NCBI RefSeq assembly: GCF_006715395.1
Contig: NZ_VFNC01000002.1
Span: forward strand, 3,038,001-3,102,000
DNA: 64,000 bases
Reading direction: 5' to 3'
From: Streptomyces sp. SLBN-31
Lineage (GTDB): Bacteria; Actinomycetota; Actinomycetes; Streptomycetales; Streptomycetaceae
How positions within the stretch are numbered: position 1 is the stretch's first letter; every line of letters starts with the position of its first letter. Below the pieces are notes generated by a model, which was not told where the DNA came from, did no database searches, and worked only from the letters and a program-made list of their open reading frames with translations. The position numbers were made by a program, and so were the translations under genes. Positions 1-8,500 of the stretch are shown in pieces.

Positions 1-988
1 CCGCCTTGCCGTTCTTGGTGTCGGCGCCGATGCCCCATGCCCAGGAGCCCTGGCCGGTCTTGGGGCCGTTGCCGAAGTCGGGCAGCGGCAGCACGACGAG
101 GTCCTTGCCGACGGCCTTGCTGTAGGCGGGGTACATCCAGTGGCCCACCCAGCTCAGGGCGACGCGGCCCTTGGCGAAGGCGTTGCCGTCGGTGTTGGGG
201 TCGACGTACCGCTTCCAGGACTGGAAGGTCTTCAGCGCGGAGGTCACCGCCGGGGTGTCCAGGGCGCCTTCGGCCTTGCCGTTCTTCAGCAGGGAGCCGC
301 CGGCCGACCAGACGACGGGGGCGAAGCCGTAGGTGCCCCACTCGTTGGCGAACCCGTTGCTCTCCTGCAGGTCCAGGCTCTTGCCGTCGGAGTCCTTGGC
401 GGCCAGCTTCTTGACGGCGTCGGTGAACTCGGCCGCCGTCCAGTCGTCGGCCAGGCCCTTGGGGTATTTGACGCCGGCCGCGTCCAGCAGCTTCTTGTTG
501 CCGTAGACGCCGAGCCCGGAGTCGTACATGCCCAGCCCGTACTGCTTGCCGTCGATGCTGCCCTCGGCCTTGATGGCGGGGGTGGCGTTGGCCAGGGTCT
601 TCGCGGAGACGTAGGAGTCGATCGCGGCGAGCTTCTTGTTGTAGACGAAGCTGGCCATCGTCGGGCCGTCGAACTCCATCACGTCCGGCAGCTTGGCGGC
701 GTCGGTGGCGGTGATGGTCTTGGTGTAGTCGGTGTCGGGGATCAGCGTCAGCTTGACCTTGATCTTCTTCTGCGAGGAGTTGAACGTCTTCACCGCGTTC
801 TGCAGGGCGGCTGCCTCGCTCGCCTGCCCCTGGTGGGCCCAGACGGTGATGGTGCCGGTGCCGCTGCCCTGTTCGGCGGAGGTGCCGGTGCCGCTGCCCC
901 CTCCGCAGGCGGCCAGCGCGGCCAGGGGCAGGGCGAGGGCGACGGCCGTGGCGGCCGTACGGCGGAGTCTTGGGGTGCCGGGGTTCAT
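1..988 (-). CDS. sugar ABC transporter substrate-binding lipoprotein (partial)
   Basis: The reading frame is open to the window edge, so the C-terminus is missing (about 329 residues seen). The start is ATG at 988, preceded by GGAGG five to nine bases upstream. The N-terminus is a lipoprotein signal: Arg-rich start, hydrophobic core, then a lipobox LAAC near residue 28 followed by a Gly/Ser/Thr linker. The mature part begins ITVWAHQG and contains the spaced hydrophobic and aromatic pattern of family 1 solute-binding proteins (SBP_bac_1), including a WTAAEFTDAVKKL stretch typical of the hinge region. It should sit outside the membrane and deliver a sugar to permeases encoded beyond the left edge. 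It lies 76 bp downstream of the GH32 hydrolase on the same strand, so the pair is probably one operon for uptake of fructan- or sucrose-derived sugar. The exact ligand cannot be read from sequence. Confidence 0.9.
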   Translation of the reverse strand, partial: MNPGTPRLRRTAATAVALALPLAALAACGGGSGTGTSAEQGSGTGTITVWAHQGQASEAAALQNAVKTFNSSQKKIKVKLTLIPDTDYTKTITATDAAKLPDVMEFDGPTMASFVYNKKLAAIDSYVSAKTLANATPAIKAEGSIDGKQYGLGMYDSGLGVYGNKKLLDAAGVKYPKGLADDWTAAEFTDAVKKLAAKDSDGKSLDLQESNGFANEWGTYGFAPVVWSAGGSLLKNGKAEGALDTPAVTSALKTFQSWKRYVDPNTDGNAFAKGRVALSWVGHWMYPAYSKAVGKDLVVLPLPDFGNGPKTGQGSWAWGIGADTKNGKA

Positions 989-1064
989 GCTGGGTGCCTC
1001 CGGTGTGTGGTGCGGGCGAGGTTGGGTGGTGCGGAGGTGTGGGGGTTCGAGACCGCCCCGTGCC

Positions 1065-2558
1065 TTACGGCGACGAGGGCGACGACTCGGTCGTGAGGAC
1101 CTGGCGGTGGGGCAGGTCGGTGTCGGCGCTCGGCTCCTTGACCGTGAGCGGCAGCAGGTGCCAGGCGTCGACCGTGTAGTTCAGGCGCGTGTCCGGCGCG
1201 GTGCGGGCCTGAAGGCGCCAGGGGCCGTCGCCCGTGGGGTAGAAGCGCACGGTGAGCACCTGGCCGGTGGTGGTCAGGAAGACCTCGGCGATGGAGTGGT
1301 CGACCACCACACGCAGGTCCACGGGCCGGCCGGTGGGGCAGGGCATGCGGTGGGAGCCGCGGTGGGCGCGGCCGTCGGACGAGGCGTGGTCGCGGTCGAC
1401 GACCAGTTCGCCCGCGGCGGCGTCGAGGCGGATGTCGAGGTACTCGTCCGGGCCGGTGAGCAGCCGCAGGCTCGCCGCCCCGGTCGCCTCCAGCCGGGCC
1501 GTCAGGTCGAAGGCGCGGCCCACGCCACCCAGTTCGACGGATTCCTGGTGGGCCGAGCCCTCCGCGTGGAGCGTGTGCTCGCCGCGCAGGGCGAGGAGTT
1601 CGACGGCGGGCCGCTGGTGCAGCGTGCCGTCGGCGGCGACGGTGATCTCGCGGGGCAGGGTCAGGACGCCGGCCCATCCGTCCGCGACCGCCCAGCCCTC
1701 CTCGCGGGCCTCCGGGGACCAGCCCCACAGCAGCCACCGGTCGCCCGGCGCCCGCAGGAGGGCTGGGGCGTAGCAGTCCGGGCCGTGGTCCGCGAGGGCG
1801 GGCGGTCCGGCCGCGAAGACGCCGTCGCGTTCCTCGCCGGTGAGTACCGTCACGCAGCGGTCGCCGTCATGGTCGTTCCAGGCGCTGAAGATGAGCGCCC
1901 CGGGGCGTCCGGGCCGTGGCGGCAGGTACTGGGGGCATTCCCAGCCCTCGCCGGTGTGCAGGCCGGTGACGCCGACCGGCTCCTGCCGGCGGGCGTCGAA
2001 GGGACCCCGCAGGTTCCATGTCTCCAGGTCCGCCGACTCGTACAGCAGGGCCGCGCCCCGGCCGTCCGCGAGGGCGGCGCCGACCAGCATCCGCCACCGG
2101 TCGCCGTCCCGCCAGACGTACGGGTCGCGGTACATGGTGCAGTCCTCGGGCCAGTCGGGGACGAGCAGGCCGCCGCGCGGGGTGAAGGTCCGGCCGCCGT
2201 CGTGGGAGACGGCGGTGGTGACCGGCTGGTGCTGCGGCGAGCGGTCGCGGCGGTTCGCGGAGTAGAAGACGACGAGGCGGTGGCCGTCGGAGACGGCGTT
2301 GCCGGAGAAGCAGCCGTCGGCGTCCACGCCGCCGGGGGCCGGGGTGAGGGCGATCGGCAGCGGCTCCCAGCTCAGCAGGTCGGGGCTGCGGAAGTGGCCC
2401 CAGTGCATGTTCGCGTGCGTCGCGCCGTACGGGTTGTACTGGTGGAAGACGTGGTAGTGGCCGTCATGGAAGACCAGCCCGTTGGGGTCGTTGATCCAGT
2501 TCCGGGGTGGTCGCAGATGCGCGACGGGCCGGTACGGATCGCAGGGCGCGGTGGACAC
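1065..2558 (-). CDS. glycoside hydrolase family 32 (fructosidase)
   Basis: A 497-residue five-bladed-propeller GH32 enzyme that cleaves terminal beta-fructosyl bonds (sucrose, levan or inulin type). The three acidic motifs of the family are visible: WINDPNG with nucleophile Asp24, YRDP with Asp145 (transition-state stabiliser), and WECPQ with general acid Glu207. A C-terminal beta-sandwich module follows (about residues 340-480), ending in family-like text such as DHSIAEVFL. There is no signal peptide, so it is probably cytoplasmic and acts on imported sugar. The start is GTG at 2558 with GAAAGG upstream. It lies between the LacI gene and the binding-protein gene on the same strand, which suggests LacI control. 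Whether it prefers sucrose, fructo-oligosaccharides or phosphorylated sucrose is not decidable here. Confidence 0.92.
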   Translation of the reverse strand: MSTAPCDPYRPVAHLRPPRNWINDPNGLVFHDGHYHVFHQYNPYGATHANMHWGHFRSPDLLSWEPLPIALTPAPGGVDADGCFSGNAVSDGHRLVVFYSANRRDRSPQHQPVTTAVSHDGGRTFTPRGGLLVPDWPEDCTMYRDPYVWRDGDRWRMLVGAALADGRGAALLYESADLETWNLRGPFDARRQEPVGVTGLHTGEGWECPQYLPPRPGRPGALIFSAWNDHDGDRCVTVLTGEERDGVFAAGPPALADHGPDCYAPALLRAPGDRWLLWGWSPEAREEGWAVADGWAGVLTLPREITVAADGTLHQRPAVELLALRGEHTLHAEGSAHQESVELGGVGRAFDLTARLEATGAASLRLLTGPDEYLDIRLDAAAGELVVDRDHASSDGRAHRGSHRMPCPTGRPVDLRVVVDHSIAEVFLTTTGQVLTVRFYPTGDGPWRLQARTAPDTRLNYTVDAWHLLPLTVKEPSADTDLPHRQVLTTESSPSSP

Positions 2559-2947
2559 ACGCGTGCCTTTCGGTATGTGCGGCGGAGCATGCGAGGACGG
2601 GCGGTGACCGGACGCGGCCGGCCACGATCGCCTCGTGGACTCGGTGAAGGTGGCCTCCCGCGGCGCCTGTCGAAGGCCCCGTGGCAGGGCGACGGAGGCC
2701 GGGGCCGGCGTGCGGCCGGCGGCGAGGCGCGGGAGGGGTGGTGTGCGGCGCCGACCGACGGGTCGGCGGGAGCGCGGGTCAGTACTCCGCGGCGCTGTGG
2801 TGAATCAGCCGGTCATGGCGGTGCGACGGCTCGTTGAGAATGTCGGGGGACATGTGTGTACCCTCACTGTGTTCCACGTAACTGGCAGGACCGACGACCG
2901 GTTGCGACGGTCGCCTGTCACGGTGCGAGAGCTTCGCCGTCCCGGGG
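2559..2947. other. intergenic region between LacI gene and GH32 gene
   Basis: 389 bp with no full gene. It must contain the promoter of the GH32-binding-protein operon (minus strand). I see no second copy of the perfect palindrome found before lacI. A short hairpin-forming stretch (CGACCG ... CGGTCG around 2899-2917) could end the LacI transcript but has no T-run. The only coding candidate is the 24-codon open frame listed separately. Confidence 0.4.
2779..2853 (-). CDS. possible 24-codon leader peptide
   Basis: An ATG at 2853 is preceded by GAGGG at a good ribosome-binding distance and opens a 24-codon frame (MSPDILNEPS...HHSAAEY) that stops at 2779. It lies between the LacI gene and the GH32 gene on the sense strand of the operon. 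It might be a leader peptide or an annotation artefact; I recognise no family. The spacing to the GH32 start is 220 bp. Confidence 0.2.
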   Translation of the reverse strand: MSPDILNEPSHRHDRLIHHSAAEY

Positions 2948-4006
2948 TCAGAGTCGGGGCGGCGAAGCGACCGATGCCCGCGCCACCAGCGGGCAAGGCA
3001 GCTTTTCCTTCGTGTCCGGGCCCGGTGGCCGGCCCGGAGTCTTGGTGAGTGCGAGCAGTTGGGCCACGGCCCGTGCCCCCATCTCGTAGTGCGGGAGCTG
3101 AACGGTGCTCAGCTGCGGGTGGACCGACTCGCAGACCAGTTCCTGGTTGTCGAACCCGATGACGGACAGGTCTCCGGGGATGGACAGCTCCAGTTCGGCG
3201 GCGGCCCGGTAAGCCCCCGCGGCCATCCGGTCGTTGAAGCAGAACAGGGCTGTCGGGCGCTGATCCGCCGTCAGCAGGCGGCGTGCGGCCCGGTATCCGG
3301 TGTCCACGTCACCGCCGACGGTGTTGAACGGCACTGCAGTCTCGGCCGCGACCAGTGACGGGTCGTAGGCGATGCCGGCCTCGGCGAGCGCCTTGCGGTA
3401 GCCCTCCAGGCGGCCGTTGCGGGCGGGAAGGTCGACGGTCTGCACGGTCACGCCGATCCGGTGGTGACCGTGGTCGATCAGCTCGCGCACCGCCACGTAA
3501 CCGCCCTGGACCTCGTCGGGCACCACGGAGGGGATGGCGGGGTCGGGCGAGCCGGCGTCGAGCAGCACGGTGGGTGTGGCCCGCAGCGCTTCCGGCAGGG
3601 TCACGATGCGGTGGTACATGGCCGCGTACAGCACGCCGTCCACCTGACGCTGGAGCAGCATGTCGATGCTGGTGCGCTCCAGTTCGGCGTCGCCGCTGGT
3701 GTTGACCAGCAGCAGCACCAGGCCCTCGGCCGCGGCGGCCTCCTGGGCCCCCAGGATCATCCGGCCCGCGTGGGGGGTGGTGGCGATCTCGTCGCTGACG
3801 AAGCCGATGGTCTGCGACCGCTGGGTCCGCAGCCCGCGGGCCAGGCCGTTGGGCGCGTATCCGAGTTCGTCGGCGGCCTTCCAGACCCGCTGACGCGTCT
3901 CCTCACTGATCCGCTTGCCCTCGACCCGGTTCAGGACGTGGGACACGGTCGCGGTCGACACACCTGCCGCCGCAGCCACGTCCTTGATCCCGATCCGGCG
4001 CGCCAT
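2948..4006 (-). CDS. LacI-family transcriptional regulator
   Basis: 352 residues. Residues 4-55 form the LacI helix-turn-helix and hinge helix (IKDVAAAAGVSTATVSHVLN ... RVWKAADELGYAPN). The rest is a periplasmic-binding-protein-like sensor domain with typical landmarks (GFVSDEIATTPHAGRMI; VIGFDNQELV). It should repress the GH32/transport operon until a sugar effector binds. ATG at 4006 is chosen because the HTH begins five residues in. A perfect inverted repeat 28 bp upstream is the likely autoregulatory operator. The C-terminus is of normal length. Confidence 0.93.
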   Translation of the reverse strand: MARRIGIKDVAAAAGVSTATVSHVLNRVEGKRISEETRQRVWKAADELGYAPNGLARGLRTQRSQTIGFVSDEIATTPHAGRMILGAQEAAAAEGLVLLLVNTSGDAELERTSIDMLLQRQVDGVLYAAMYHRIVTLPEALRATPTVLLDAGSPDPAIPSVVPDEVQGGYVAVRELIDHGHHRIGVTVQTVDLPARNGRLEGYRKALAEAGIAYDPSLVAAETAVPFNTVGGDVDTGYRAARRLLTADQRPTALFCFNDRMAAGAYRAAAELELSIPGDLSVIGFDNQELVCESVHPQLSTVQLPHYEMGARAVAQLLALTKTPGRPPGPDTKEKLPCPLVARASVASPPRL

Positions 4007-4033
4007 TACCCCTGCCCAAAGTGGTTGATTCCG

Positions 4034-4057
4034 GGTTGGCTAATCGTTTAGCCAACC
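4034..4057. promoter_or_regulatory. probable LacI operator
   Basis: Perfect inverted repeat with arms GGTTGGCTAA and TTAGCCAACC separated by TCGT, 28 bp upstream of the lacI start codon. Size and symmetry fit a LacI-family dimer site; autoregulation is inferred. Confidence 0.7.
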
Positions 4058-4060
4058 GTG

Positions 4061-4357
4061 TGGACATGAGAGTGCCGTCAGCGGGAGCGACTGTCAATGC
4101 CTCGTTACGAACTCGTGGCCACGGGGTGTCCGCACACTGAGGGCGCCCTTGCGGCACCGGAGCAGGCAGGCGCCCGGACCGCGGCACAGCCGGTACGGCC
4201 GATCGATCCCGGACAGTGATCTTCGAGAAGGGCGCCGGCTCGTCGGCGCGGTGGGCCTCGTCCGCCCAATATCTGACCCGGCATCTGACCGGCATCGGGT
4301 CCGAGGCGTTACTCGAGCCCCGCTGAGACGTTTCCCCATACACCGGGGACCTGCACT
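4061..4357. other. intergenic region left of the element array
   Basis: About 300 bp with no gene. It holds two copies of ATCTGACC 12 bp apart (about 4269-4288). Just before the att copy, the pattern ACGTTTCC ... GACCTGCAC resembles the right ends of the three elements to the right. This may be the chromosome flank or the decayed right end of an older element. Confidence 0.35.
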
Positions 4358-4404
4358 GGTGGGGCGGGTGGGACTCGAACCCACGGCCGACGGATTATGA
4401 GTCC
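4358..4404 (-). repeat. att copy A (3' half of tRNA-CAT)
   Basis: 47 bp identical to 28788-28834 of the intact tRNA gene, running from the anticodon stem to beyond the discriminator base. It lacks the 5' half, so it is not a functional tRNA. It is the outermost (leftmost) attachment-site copy of the array. Confidence 0.9.
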
Positions 4405-4763
4405 TTTGAGGATCTCGGCGGCTCTTGCCGATCAAGGCTTATCTGTGACGTTTCAGCAGGTCAGAAAGGGCGAACTTTATCGGTGCTCCTCAGCTCTTTT
4501 CCGTCTGTTCCTGTCCTTGCGGCCTCAACGTGGCCTCAAGGGGCCGGAAACAAAGGCATCGAGGCCGATCCCGCCGGTTCGAAAGCGGACGACATGTATG
4601 ACGAGAAGCATCCCCATGTAGCCGCAGTATGGCACCTGGCCACCTCACCGCCGTGCTCTGAGCGCGGGCTCCACCTCACGCATACTTGCCCAGGGCCGGG
4701 AGCATCGGGCCCAAAACAGAATGAGAACACTCTGCTCCAGGCGCATAGTGGCGGACGCGAACC
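4405..4763. repeat. left end of element I with arm-type repeats
   Basis: The first 35 bp share the TTGCCGATCAA stretch with the left ends of elements II and III. At 4447-4465 is a copy of the ACGTTTC.GCAGGTCAGA motif. At 4521-4528 and 4532-4539 are two direct GGCCTCAA repeats 11 bp apart, the expected layout of arm-type integrase or excisionase sites. No gene is seen in this 359-bp stretch. Confidence 0.7.
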
Positions 4764-5486
4764 TCAGCCGTGGTAGAGCACGCGGACGACGTACGTGTCG
4801 GCCCGGAGTGCGTCCAGGTAGTCGTTGAAGTAGTGGCGCCGCTCGGCGTTCCCGACGACCAGCCAGCGGCCGTCCAGGGTCAGCAGGGCGTGGGAGGGGA
4901 GGGCCTGGTCGGCGGCTGCCCGTACGTACGCTTCGACGTCACCGGTCAGGCGGGCGGCCGGGTCGCCGCCGATCAGCTCGCGGAGCTCGGGGTTGTCCCC
5001 GAGCGCCACGATGGCCGGCTGGGTGCGGTAGTCCTCCAGGGCCTGTGCCTGCGGGTAGCCCTCCGGGTCGGCGAAGTGCCTGGCCCGGAAATGGCTCGAC
5101 GGCAGGGTGGGCGGGTAGGCGGCGGAGAATTCCTGCCACGCTTCGAACGTCCGCCGTGCCCGGGCGGCCGCCCGGGCACGCGGCGTTTCGAGATCCAGCA
5201 GCGCGCGTGGCCCGCCGTCGCACAGTGAAGGCGGAAGGTCGCGCGGCTCTCCGGACAGGGCCTTGGCACCCCGGATAAGGCGCGGGTCGTCCTCGTACCC
5301 CGCGACGACCGGGAACTCGATCCCTCCGCCGTCGATCTGCCAGTAGTCCCACCAGGTCTCGACGTCTGGATCGCCGACCCCGACGTCCCGGTTGTAGTCG
5401 AACGGCGCCATGGCCGCGCCGATGGCCTCGGCGACGTCCCCCGGGTCGCACGGGGGGACGCATACCGTCACTCGCTCTTTCGCCAT
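4764..5486 (-). CDS. uncharacterised protein, candidate Rhs immunity
   Basis: A 240-residue soluble protein I do not recognise. It is acidic in its first third (FDYNRDVGVGDPDVETWWDYWQIDGGG) and ends in a compact beta-rich stretch around LLTLDGRWLVVGNAERRHYFNDYL. There is no signal peptide or membrane segment. It starts 34 bp after the stop of the Rhs gene on the same strand, exactly where immunity genes sit in polymorphic-toxin loci, so neutralising the Rhs C-terminal domain is the favoured guess. It also occupies the position, about 360 bp from the att core, where elements II and III carry an antitoxin/toxin pair. ATG at 5486 has a GAGAGGG-like ribosome site. Alternative: an unrelated cargo gene. 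Confidence 0.6.
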   Translation of the reverse strand: MAKERVTVCVPPCDPGDVAEAIGAAMAPFDYNRDVGVGDPDVETWWDYWQIDGGGIEFPVVAGYEDDPRLIRGAKALSGEPRDLPPSLCDGGPRALLDLETPRARAAARARRTFEAWQEFSAAYPPTLPSSHFRARHFADPEGYPQAQALEDYRTQPAIVALGDNPELRELIGGDPAARLTGDVEAYVRAAADQALPSHALLTLDGRWLVVGNAERRHYFNDYLDALRADTYVVRVLYHG

Positions 5487-5520
5487 GACCCTCTCCTCGG
5501 TCTCTTTCCGCCCCTCATGC

Positions 5521-8500
5521 TCACATCATCGGTGCCGGGTCACAGGAGACGAGCCAGCCGTCGCAGCCGCGCTGCCAGGAACGGGTGGCGTCCCAGATCA
5601 TGTACAGGTCGCCGATGACCCCGAGACCGCCCATGAGCTTGCCGACCCGGCTGCCTCCCCCGCCCGACCTGGGCTCGGACGGCACATCGGGCACGCTGGG
5701 GGCCTTCGCGGTGACCTCGCCGGGGGTGATCCGGATGGTTCCTCCGTTGATCTTGCGGACCAGCGGCTGCACGCGTTGCGTGTCGAAAGCGCCGTCCGGC
5801 CAGATCACGCGGACGTGCTTGTTGCCGACGAACTTGTCCCGGATCGCCTCCGCCTCGGCCTGGCTCTTCGCGACGTAGACGGTGTTCTGGGTCTGGCCCT
5901 TGCCGCTGTCGCTGGTGTTCATCTTGTTGGAAACGGTGCTGGCGACGTTGTCCGCGTTGAACACCTTGGCCTTGCTCTCGTTGGCGTCCCAGGTGTCGAC
6001 GGACACGATCTTGCCGTTCTTCCAGGTGACCTTGATGAAGTCAGCCGTGACACCGGCCGCGACATGGTCGCCGTTGGGGCCGTGCATCAGTCCCTTCCTG
6101 GGGATGACGCCCTTGTCGTCCTGCCACAGGTACCGGGAGCCGCTGCCGTTCGCGGAACCGTCGTAGTACTTGCCGCCGTTGCGCAGGTCATCGTTCATGT
6201 AGTCGAACGCGACCTGCTCCGAGACGTTGTTCGTCCGCTGGCCGAGCGTGTGCGGGACGCCGCGCTCGTCGTAGATTACCTGGCGGCCGCTGACCGTGCC
6301 CTGGGTGAGCGCGCGCTCCGGTGCGATCTCCGGCGGGGGTTGCGCCGCGACGGGCACTCCGTTGCGGCACACCGCCGTCCCCTCCCAGCACTCGATGGCC
6401 TGCAGACCGTCCGGGTCGCTCTTGGTGACCGGGTTGTTGCCGGCGTAGGAGTAGCCGTTGATCTGCAGCGGGTCGGACGGGTCGATGACCGGGTCGGCGG
6501 AGAGGAAGCGGCCGGTGGACTGGTCATACTCGCGGGCGCCGAGGTGGATGAGGCCGGTGCCCGTGTCGTCGATGCCGGTGCGCAGGTAGGAGCGCTTGTT
6601 CGGCCAGCTGAAGGGCTGGCTGCCGCGGGTCTCGCCGAACGGCTTGACGAAGCGGCGGGTGAGGGTCTGCCCGCTGGTCTCGTCCACCGACGTGGTGGCG
6701 GTACCGAGTTGGTCGGTGAGCAGGATGCTCAGCTTGTGGCCCGTGGTGGCGCCGTACTTGACGGAGCGGACCACGGTGGGTGCGCCGGTCTGGGCGTAGC
6801 TGCGGGAGGCGCCGACGATGTTGCCGTTGATGTCGGCGCTGACCTCGGTCTCGCCCAGGTAGAGGATGCTGCCCGCGGCGGTGTGCTCCAGCAGGCGGGT
6901 GCCCGCGCCGTCGTAGACGTACGTGGTGCGGTCGGCCGGGGTCCACTGCTGGGCGGCAGTGCCGTTGCAGGTGTAGAGCTGCAGGTCGGTGCTGTCCGCG
7001 TCGTTGGAGTTCGGTACGTCGACGCACTTGCCCGAGGCCGCGTGGTAGAGGCTCTTGTCGGAGGCGCGGACGGTGAACTTCTGGGCGCTGCTGCCGTCGC
7101 AGGTGGCCAGCAGGATCTTGGTGCCGTTCGCGGTGCCGGTGGCGCTCGCGCACTTGCCGAAGATCCGCAGGCTGTCGCTGGTGGTCTTCCACTGCTGGGC
7201 GCGGGAGTTGTTGCACCGGTAGAGCTGGACGGGGTTGCCGTCGGCGGTGGAGCCGTTGGCGTCGTCCAGGCATTTGCCGGACAGGCCGACGACCGCTCCG
7301 GCGCCGTCACCGGCGCCCTTGACCTCGGTGACCTTGTCCTCGGAGTTCCAGACGAGGCTCTGGGTGCCGCCGGGCAGCGTGCGAGTCTCGGCGTTGCCGA
7401 CGGCGGTGTACGTGTAGCTCGACGCCGTGCCGGTGGAGGGGGTGACCTTGGTCAGGGTGTGCGGCTGGTTGAGGGTGCCGGCACTGGTCTGTACGCCGTA
7501 GGTGTAGGCGCTCTTGGCGTCCTTCGTCGTGTCGGCGGGGTCGTGCTCGGTGAGGCTCGCGCGGTTGCCGATCGCGTCGAAGGTGAAGGACTGCCAGTAG
7601 GCGTTGATGTCGGTGGAGACCGTGCCGGAGGCGGGCGCGGCGGCGTTCAGCGAGGCCGCCATGTCGCTGTCGGGCGCGGTGGCGTCGGTGGCGGAGTCTG
7701 GGGCCTCGGCGATGGGTCCGGCCGAGGACTGGCCGTCCTCCCGGTAGCCCCAGGCGGTGCCGTTGGCGGACTTGCACCCGGTGCCGGCCGTGCCGACGGC
7801 CACCGTGGAGGTCCAGGCGTCGACCATCTCGCCCAAGTAGTCGTAGGTGAAGCACTGGGTGTCCCAGGCGCTCGTCGACCCGGTGGTCTGCTTGCGGGCG
7901 CTGGAGGTGACGTTGCCGGCACGGTCGTAGGAGTAGTAGGAGTCCGAGATCCGGTGGGAGTCGGCGGTCTCCCGGTCCCACACGGTGCGCTGGACGCGGC
8001 CGGTGTGCTCGTCGATGAAGTTCGTCGTCCACACCCGGTAGGGCTGCGCGCCGCTGACGGTGCGCAGGGGTTCGCCGTACGGCGAGTAGGTGACGTCGGA
8101 GGTGTACCAGGTCTGGCCGGAGGTGGACTGGGCCAGGCCGTCGCTGTCGTAGCGGGTGACGACCTTCTCCTTGGCTAGGCCGCCGACGGCCGGGAGGGTC
8201 ACGCTCAGGGGCTTGCCGGTGGGCGTGTAGGTGTACGCGTACTGGTAAGTGCCCGCGAGACCGCTGGTGTTGGCGTTCGCGGGGACGGTGATCTCTCGTC
8301 CGGTGGGCCGGTACTCGCTGTCGTAGCCGGTGACGGAGTCGACGTAGTCGCCCCCGGCGTCGTGCCGGATGGAGGAGGCGGGCTTGCCGGCCGCGCCGGG
8401 CAGGTCGTAGGTGAACTCCTTGACCGGCGTCGCGGTGGCCGAGCCTTCGCGGACGTAGGTGACCCGGCCGATGGCGTCGTAGTCGGTGTACGTCGCCTTC

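Noticed and set aside
732..2837. Long plus-strand open frame opposite the GH32 gene
   Set aside because: Its protein is Gly/Arg/Val-rich without family likeness; the opposite strand encodes a clear GH32 enzyme. It is a GC-skew shadow.
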